From: Winogradskyella psychrotolerans RS-3
Lineage (GTDB): Bacteria > Bacteroidota > Bacteroidia > Flavobacteriales > Flavobacteriaceae
Assembly: GCF_000427335.1 (NCBI RefSeq)
Contig: NZ_ATMR01000126.1
Span: 56,363 to 120,362 of the forward strand
Length of the DNA: 64,000 nucleotides
Reading direction: 5' to 3'
Shown: positions 59,009 through 64,000 of the stretch, piece after piece
Numbering within the stretch: the first letter of the stretch is position 1
Layout: every line of letters starts with the position of its first letter
Translations under genes and position numbers: made by a program
Notes under the pieces: generated by a model
What the model was told of the DNA's origin: nothing
Seen by the model: the letters and a program-made list of their open reading frames with translations, nothing else
The model's database searches: none

Positions 59009-61417
59009 GTGTCCAATTTCAAAATATTTCCTGTTTTTTTATTCCTAGCTTTTAGCATCATTGGCTTTAGTCAGAATGGAAGTCTCTATGGAAAGGTAAA
59101 ATACAATTCTAATGAACCTGCTGTTTCTACATTTATTGTATTAAATGGGAATGACATCTCGAAAGAAACCAACTCTAATATAAATGGTAGCTATAGCTTT
59201 AAAGATATTCCTTACGGAACTTACACCATAGCCTTTTATTCATTAAATGACATTCCTAAAACCGTAACGGTAGATTTAGCATTAAAAAATCAGGAGGTTA
59301 ACATTACTTTAGAAGTCTCAGCCTTAGATGAAGTTTTTGTAAGATCTAAAACCGTACAGCAAAAAATTGAAGAAAAAGGATTTGCAGTTAATGTTATAGA
59401 AACTAAAGAAGCGGCAATTCAATCGATTCAAGTTAATGAGTTATTAGACCAATCTGCAGGAGTTAGAGTGCGTCAATCTGGTGGTTTAGGATCTCATGCA
59501 CATTATAACTTAAACGGAATGACAGGGAATTCTGTAAAAGTTTTTATTGATGGTGTTCCTATTCGAAATTTTGGACCTTCATTTTCATTAAACAGTATTC
59601 CTCCGTCTTTAATTAAACGTATTGAAGTTTACAAAGGTGTTGTACCTCCACATTTATCTGATGATGCCATGGGTGGAGCCATAAATGTTGTGCTAAATGA
59701 TATTACTAAAAATGAATTAAAAGCGTCTATTTCGGCGGGATCATTTGGCACCTACCGCACAGATATTAATGGTGGTTATAGAAACAATAAAAATGGTTTT
59801 ACAGCTAGAGGTTCTGCCTTTGTAAACTATGCCGATAACGATTATGAAGTTTGGGGAGACCAAGTTGCTGTAGCACTTTCCGCAGGAACGCCTGATGTTT
59901 ACATTCGAGCGAAACGTTTTCATGATAGATACAGATCACAAGGTGGTAAAGCTGAATTTGGATATACAAATGTTTCTTGGGCAGATAAGTTTTTGGCTGG
60001 TGTTTTACTTTCCAATATGGATCAACAAATTCAAACCGGTGCCACTATGGAAATTGTATACGGTAACCGATTTACAGAGCAGCATACTAATATGTATAGC
60101 CTAGAGTATGCAAAAAAAGAAGTTATTAAAAATTTAGATATCAGCGCTTTTGCATCGTATTCGCGTCTTAATAGAAAAACCATAGATACTATTGCAACGC
60201 AGTACAGCTGGTTAGGTTATCCTACGAGTTACTATAATGATCCTGATGTTTGGGCAACAGGAGCAGAAGCAGGAGATCCAACACTTCAAAAAGATATTGA
60301 TGAAACGATTAATGCACGTACTAATGTAGCATACCACATCAATGACAACAACACGATTCAGCTAAATCATTTACTAAACACATTTACGCGAGATTCTGAT
60401 GACCCAATGCTTCCTGCTGCAGAAAACGCCTTAAAAGAAGAACGCAACTATTTGAAATCCATCTTAACGCTTTCATTTGAAAATAGTGCCTTTGATGAAA
60501 AGCTAAGAACTTCAGTTTTTGGAAAATCGTATTATATGGATAGAACTTCTAAATTACGAACGCGAACTTCTAACACATCAAATTCAACCATCATTATTGA
60601 AGAAAACAATATTACTTCTAATGATTTTGGTTTTGGCGGCTCTATTTCTTATTCGATTTCTCCTAAATTAACCGTATTTGGATCTGCAGAGAAAGCCATT
60701 CGTTTACCAGAAGCTAATGAGGTCTTTGGTAATGTCGCAGCAAATTTAAATGCTTCAGTAAACTTAAAACCAGAGCACAGCAACAACTACAATTTAGGAT
60801 TCACCTACGATAACTTAAAGCTTAAAGAACATACGTTTGGTATTACAGCTAATCTATTTATTAGAGACACAGAGGATTTAATTATGCAGTTTCCAACAGG
60901 CAGTAATGAAGAATTCTTTGAAAACTCTAACATTGGAAAAATTTATACAGAAGGTGTCGATTTCACATTAAACTATAATTATAAAGAAAGGCTTTTCTTT
61001 AGTGCCAATTCTTCATTTTTTAATGCTAGGGATTATAATGTGACTTATGATGTCAATGGAAATCCAATTACTCCAAGTTACGAAAGACTTGCCAATACAC
61101 CTTATTTTACAATGAACTACAACTTAAAATTCAACACACAGAATTTTATTCAAAAAGGGTCTACACTATCTACATACACTAATTTACTATATGTACACGA
61201 TTTTTTTAGAGGCAGCAGTGTACTTGGTGGCTCAGGAAAAACAGTAATTCCTTCTCAAGTTTCTTTTGATGCTGGTTTTGCTTACACATTTCCAAAAAAC
61301 AAAATATCACTAAGCTTTGATGTAAAAAACATATTTAACAATCAATTATTCGACAATTACGCGCTTCAAAAACCCGGAAGAGGGTTTTATGGCAAACTTT
61401 CATTTACAATTTTATAA
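59009..61417 (+). CDS. TonB-dependent outer-membrane receptor
   Basis: The 802-residue product has a signal peptide ending IIGFSQ, a carboxypeptidase-regulatory-like domain (about 25-110) and a plug (about 120-230, LLDQSAGVRVRQSGGLGSHAHYNLNGM and IKRIEVYKGVVPPHLSDDAMGGAINVVL). A 22-strand barrel follows, ending in LSFTIL with a terminal aromatic strand. GTG 59009 is the only start that gives a signal peptide. It is followed after 14 bases by a partner lipoprotein. This is the arrangement of a siderophore or metal-complex uptake pair; the substrate cannot be told. Confidence 0.88.
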   Translation: MSNFKIFPVFLFLAFSIIGFSQNGSLYGKVKYNSNEPAVSTFIVLNGNDISKETNSNINGSYSFKDIPYGTYTIAFYSLNDIPKTVTVDLALKNQEVNITLEVSALDEVFVRSKTVQQKIEEKGFAVNVIETKEAAIQSIQVNELLDQSAGVRVRQSGGLGSHAHYNLNGMTGNSVKVFIDGVPIRNFGPSFSLNSIPPSLIKRIEVYKGVVPPHLSDDAMGGAINVVLNDITKNELKASISAGSFGTYRTDINGGYRNNKNGFTARGSAFVNYADNDYEVWGDQVAVALSAGTPDVYIRAKRFHDRYRSQGGKAEFGYTNVSWADKFLAGVLLSNMDQQIQTGATMEIVYGNRFTEQHTNMYSLEYAKKEVIKNLDISAFASYSRLNRKTIDTIATQYSWLGYPTSYYNDPDVWATGAEAGDPTLQKDIDETINARTNVAYHINDNNTIQLNHLLNTFTRDSDDPMLPAAENALKEERNYLKSILTLSFENSAFDEKLRTSVFGKSYYMDRTSKLRTRTSNTSNSTIIIEENNITSNDFGFGGSISYSISPKLTVFGSAEKAIRLPEANEVFGNVAANLNASVNLKPEHSNNYNLGFTYDNLKLKEHTFGITANLFIRDTEDLIMQFPTGSNEEFFENSNIGKIYTEGVDFTLNYNYKERLFFSANSSFFNARDYNVTYDVNGNPITPSYERLANTPYFTMNYNLKFNTQNFIQKGSTLSTYTNLLYVHDFFRGSSVLGGSGKTVIPSQVSFDAGFAYTFPKNKISLSFDVKNIFNNQLFDNYALQKPGRGFYGKLSFTIL

Positions 61418-61431
61418 AACAATTTAATATT

Positions 61432-62733
61432 ATGAATTTAAAATCATTTTTAAATATCGCCTGTATATCGGCATTAACTTTAGCAACTTTTTCATGTAGT
61501 GAAGATGATTCTCCTTCCTCAGGACCATCTGAACCTTCAAACTATAGACCATACCACTTAGTAATCGGTTCTAGTCCGACTGGCGAATCTGAAACCTACA
61601 CGCAAGGAGTAACTGTAGAAGAGCTTAACGACCCTAATAAGACGTTTACATTTAATGGTTATGGTCAAGAGATTCCATCAACACGTACCGCAAGATTGTA
61701 TACCTCAGATGATGGTGAAACAGTATATAACTTAAATTATGGTGGTGGCGATATTGCGAAATATGACTATATCAGCGGACAAAACTATAGTTTACTTTTA
61801 ACAACGGATATTCAAGCCGTAATGGGAACAGCATATCCACGTTGGACAAAAATTGATGATAACTACGCGATGTTGCATAATGTAACGACAGAAAACATCT
61901 ACGAAGATCCAACAGATGAAACGTCACCATACATTAAGACTACAGCTACAGTAACTTTAGCTCGCGTAGATTTAGGTACTATGAATGTTTTAGAGAATGC
62001 CTCATTTGAGTTTCCTTACAACGAAGATGAATCTACAGAAGGTATTTACACCTTCCGTATAGATGCGCCAGTAATTACTGATGGAAAATTATACTATGGT
62101 GTTGCTAAACGTTTTTATGACGCTTTAACTGGTGAGGTTGGAGATATGGTATATGATAACGTTGAAACCTTAGTCGTAGATTATCCTTCTTTAGAAAACG
62201 AAACTACGATAACCTCAACATTAGCACAAGGATCTACCAATGGCTACAGAACACCTGTTGCTCATAAAGATGAGAATGGAGATACCTTCCAATTAATAAC
62301 ATCTGGAGATGTTTCAATTATGAAAATTAGCAACGGAGCTTACGATTCAGCTTATGGTAAATTCGATATTATGTCGCTCTTAGGTCATAATGCAGAAGCT
62401 AATACAGGTTGGTTTTACGTCGGTAATGGTATTGGTTATGTACCTGTTTTAAATACCGATTTAGGAGATAGTGCAAGTTCTAATTGGGATGTTGTACGTA
62501 TTGACGTGTATAATAAAACAGCTACCACAATGAATGTACCATTAGATTTATGGTTACGTCAATACCAATGGGCAAGCGTAATTGATGGTAAATTATACAT
62601 GGCTTTAGCATCTTTAGGTGGTGAAGGCAAAGTTTACATTTTTGATCCTAGTACTACAAGTGCAGATGGCTACACTACAGGTGCGACTTTACAAACAGGA
62701 ACAACAGACGCCTCTTATATTGGGTTGTTCTAA
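61432..62733 (+). CDS. DUF4374-like surface lipoprotein, partner of the TonB receptor
   Basis: The 433-residue product has a lipoprotein signal (ATFSC, lipobox FSC) with an acidic export signal SEDDSPSS after the Cys, typical of surface lipoproteins. The rest is a beta-propeller-like fold: repeated short strands with TARLYTSDDGETVYNLNYGGGDIAKYDY, AYPRWTKIDDNYAMLHNVT and LWLRQYQWASVIDGKLYMALASLGGEGKVYIFDP. Such DUF4374-type lipoproteins occur next to TonB receptors in Bacteroidota; the XusB protein that captures siderophores is one known case of a similar layout. The pairing here supports a substrate-capture role for an iron or other metal complex. Confidence 0.72.
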   Translation: MNLKSFLNIACISALTLATFSCSEDDSPSSGPSEPSNYRPYHLVIGSSPTGESETYTQGVTVEELNDPNKTFTFNGYGQEIPSTRTARLYTSDDGETVYNLNYGGGDIAKYDYISGQNYSLLLTTDIQAVMGTAYPRWTKIDDNYAMLHNVTTENIYEDPTDETSPYIKTTATVTLARVDLGTMNVLENASFEFPYNEDESTEGIYTFRIDAPVITDGKLYYGVAKRFYDALTGEVGDMVYDNVETLVVDYPSLENETTITSTLAQGSTNGYRTPVAHKDENGDTFQLITSGDVSIMKISNGAYDSAYGKFDIMSLLGHNAEANTGWFYVGNGIGYVPVLNTDLGDSASSNWDVVRIDVYNKTATTMNVPLDLWLRQYQWASVIDGKLYMALASLGGEGKVYIFDPSTTSADGYTTGATLQTGTTDASYIGLF

Positions 62734-62789
62734 ACCTAAAATCACAAAAAAACCTATAGCTTAAAGAATAGGTTAACTATTTCAATAAG

Positions 62790-62821
62790 AAACCAGAGTA
62801 AATACATACTCTGGTTTTTTT
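62790..62821 (+). terminator. Terminator after the receptor/lipoprotein operon
   Basis: AAACCAGAGTA (62790-62800) pairs with TACTCTGGTTT (62807-62817), followed by T residues to 62821. Confidence 0.88.
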
Positions 62822-62938
62822 ATGGTAAATAAGGTTCGTTAACACTATGATTTCTCTGGAATCTTAAAAAAGTCAAAAAATCATCACTTTCATTTGTAGT
62901 AATTTGAAACGAGAAATGTTATTAATTAAAATAAGTGG

Positions 62939-62946
62939 TATTTTTG
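62939..62946 (+). promoter_or_regulatory. -7 element TATTTTTG of recA
   Basis: TATTTTTG matches TAnnTTTG and lies 39 bases before the ATG at 62986. A -33 element is not clear, and no obvious LexA-type palindrome is seen. Confidence 0.5.
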
Positions 62947-62985
62947 AATAATTATTTAATGACGAATTCTAAGAAAATAGAACAT

Positions 62986-63990
62986 ATGAGTAGCGAAAAA
63001 GATGCAAAATTAAAAGCTTTAAAATTAACTTTAGACAAGTTAGATAAAGCTTACGGAAAAGGAACAGTAATGAAAATGAGCGATCAAGCTGTTGTTGATG
63101 TTGAAGCTATACCTTCTGGCTCATTAGGATTAGATATTGCTTTAGGCGTTGGTGGCTATCCAAGAGGCCGTGTTATTGAAATATATGGACCAGAATCTTC
63201 TGGTAAAACAACCTTAACACTTCATGCTATTGCTGAAGCTCAAAAAGCAGGTGGTATTGCTGCATTTATTGATGCAGAGCACGCTTTTGATCGTTTCTAT
63301 GCTGAAAAGTTAGGAGTAGATATTGATAATTTAATTATTTCTCAACCAGATAACGGAGAGCAAGCCTTAGAGATTGCAGATAACTTAATTAGATCTGGTG
63401 CTATTGATATTGTTGTAATTGATTCTGTTGCAGCCCTAACCCCTAAGAGTGAAATCGAAGGTGAAATGGGTGATTCTAAAATGGGCCTACATGCACGTTT
63501 AATGTCTCAAGCACTTAGAAAATTAACAGCCTCTATTAGCAAAACGAATTGTACTGTTATCTTTATTAACCAATTACGTGAAAAAATTGGTGTAATGTTC
63601 GGTAATCCAGAAACTACGACCGGTGGTAATGCCTTAAAATTCTACGCTTCTGTACGTTTAGATATTAGAAGATCTACACAAATTAAAGATAGCGATAGTA
63701 ACGTAATGGGTAATAAAACCAGAGTTAAAGTGGTTAAAAATAAAGTAGCACCACCTTTTAGATTGGCAGAATTTGACATTATGTATGGCGAAGGAATTTC
63801 TAAGGTAGGTGAAGTTTTAGACTTAGCAGTAGAGCACGAAATCGTTAAAAAGAGTGGGTCTTGGTTTAGCTACGGCGACACAAAACTTGGACAAGGACGT
63901 GATGCCGTGAAGATGATTATTAAAGATAATCCGGATCTTATGGACGAACTAGAAGCGAAAGTTAGAACGCTGATTAAAGAATCTAAATAG
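62986..63990 (+). CDS. recA: Recombinase A
   Basis: RecA pairs homologous DNA strands and triggers LexA cleavage in the SOS response. ATG 62986 gives a 334-residue protein that begins [26 protein letters not shown], the usual start in flavobacteria; an ATG at 62959 would add nine residues. The Walker A motif is GPESSGKTT (about 65-73). Walker B is in [12 protein letters not shown], and DNA-binding loops L1 ([22 protein letters not shown]) and L2 ([30 protein letters not shown]) are intact. Only ten bases remain after the stop in this window. Confidence 0.96.
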   Translation: MSSEKDAKLKALKLTLDKLDKAYGKGTVMKMSDQAVVDVEAIPSGSLGLDIALGVGGYPRGRVIEIYGPESSGKTTLTLHAIAEAQKAGGIAAFIDAEHAFDRFYAEKLGVDIDNLIISQPDNGEQALEIADNLIRSGAIDIVVIDSVAALTPKSEIEGEMGDSKMGLHARLMSQALRKLTASISKTNCTVIFINQLREKIGVMFGNPETTTGGNALKFYASVRLDIRRSTQIKDSDSNVMGNKTRVKVVKNKVAPPFRLAEFDIMYGEGISKVGEVLDLAVEHEIVKKSGSWFSYGDTKLGQGRDAVKMIIKDNPDLMDELEAKVRTLIKESK

Positions 63991-64000
63991 AATAAAAAAA

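Overview
The window is a chromosomal segment of a low-GC member of the Bacteroidota, almost certainly a Flavobacteriaceae species. The evidence is a gliding motility lipoprotein (GldH), a GLPGLI-family protein, a type IX secretion C-terminal sorting domain on a large subtilisin, a fused HemC-HemD protein, TonB/lipoprotein uptake genes, promoters of the TAnnTTTG type, and starts without Shine-Dalgarno sequences. No rRNA, tRNA, CRISPR array, prophage or complete insertion sequence was seen.

Layout. 1-5.3 kb: the end of a metal ABC permease, a DjlA-like co-chaperone, a lipocalin-like lipoprotein, a bacilliredoxin, and a lipid group (acyltransferase, acyl-ACP desaturase) followed by an HD hydrolase. 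5.3-8 kb: an AraC regulator diverging from two paralogous secreted proteins with duplicated promoters. 8-15 kb: a radical SAM protein, then a minus-strand envelope and signalling cluster. This holds a TPR sensor kinase (split by a frameshift), a LuxR-type response regulator, small membrane proteins, a thioredoxin-like lipid-side protein and a small beta-barrel. Each transcription unit is preceded by the same palindromic motif. 15-20.5 kb: enoyl-CoA hydratase, an NtrY-like kinase, and hemJ/MATE/hemH. 20.8-24.4 kb: a long TraB-domain protein broken by two frameshifts.

24.6-37.4 kb is the haem locus: AraC regulator, hemA, hemCD, hemE, hemF and hemB. It is interrupted by accessory material: a four-helix-bundle gene boxed in by inverted repeats, a REP-associated transposase running in frame into hemF, at least five REP-like palindromes, and a large membrane-anchored SF2 helicase. 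Together with hemH and hemJ, nearly the whole glutamate-to-protohaem pathway is here (hemL is not seen).

37.4-45.2 kb carries lipoproteins, a barrel, an Lrp regulator plus a relic of a second Lrp, a CNNM/CBS transporter, a DNA alkyl-repair protein, a serine hydrolase and an exonuclease. 45.3-51.3 kb: a 1331-residue secreted protease and a double-ABC peptide transporter ATPase. 51.5-58.3 kb: CoA-transferase subunits, a class A PBP, gldH, ricT-like and trhO. 58.3-64 kb: a 678-base gap with a probable short minus-strand transcript, a TonB receptor with a partner lipoprotein, and recA.

The strongest candidate for something undescribed is the motif-linked sensor kinase/response regulator regulon at 9.4-15.0 kb, with an extra motif copy before the ABC transporter at 49.4 kb. 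Next are the inverted-repeat four-helix-bundle cassette, the REP/transposase/HemF fusion and the membrane-bound helicase. Four separate frameshifts, each repaired by one extra A in an A-run, may be sequencing undercalls and should be settled before any of these genes is called broken.
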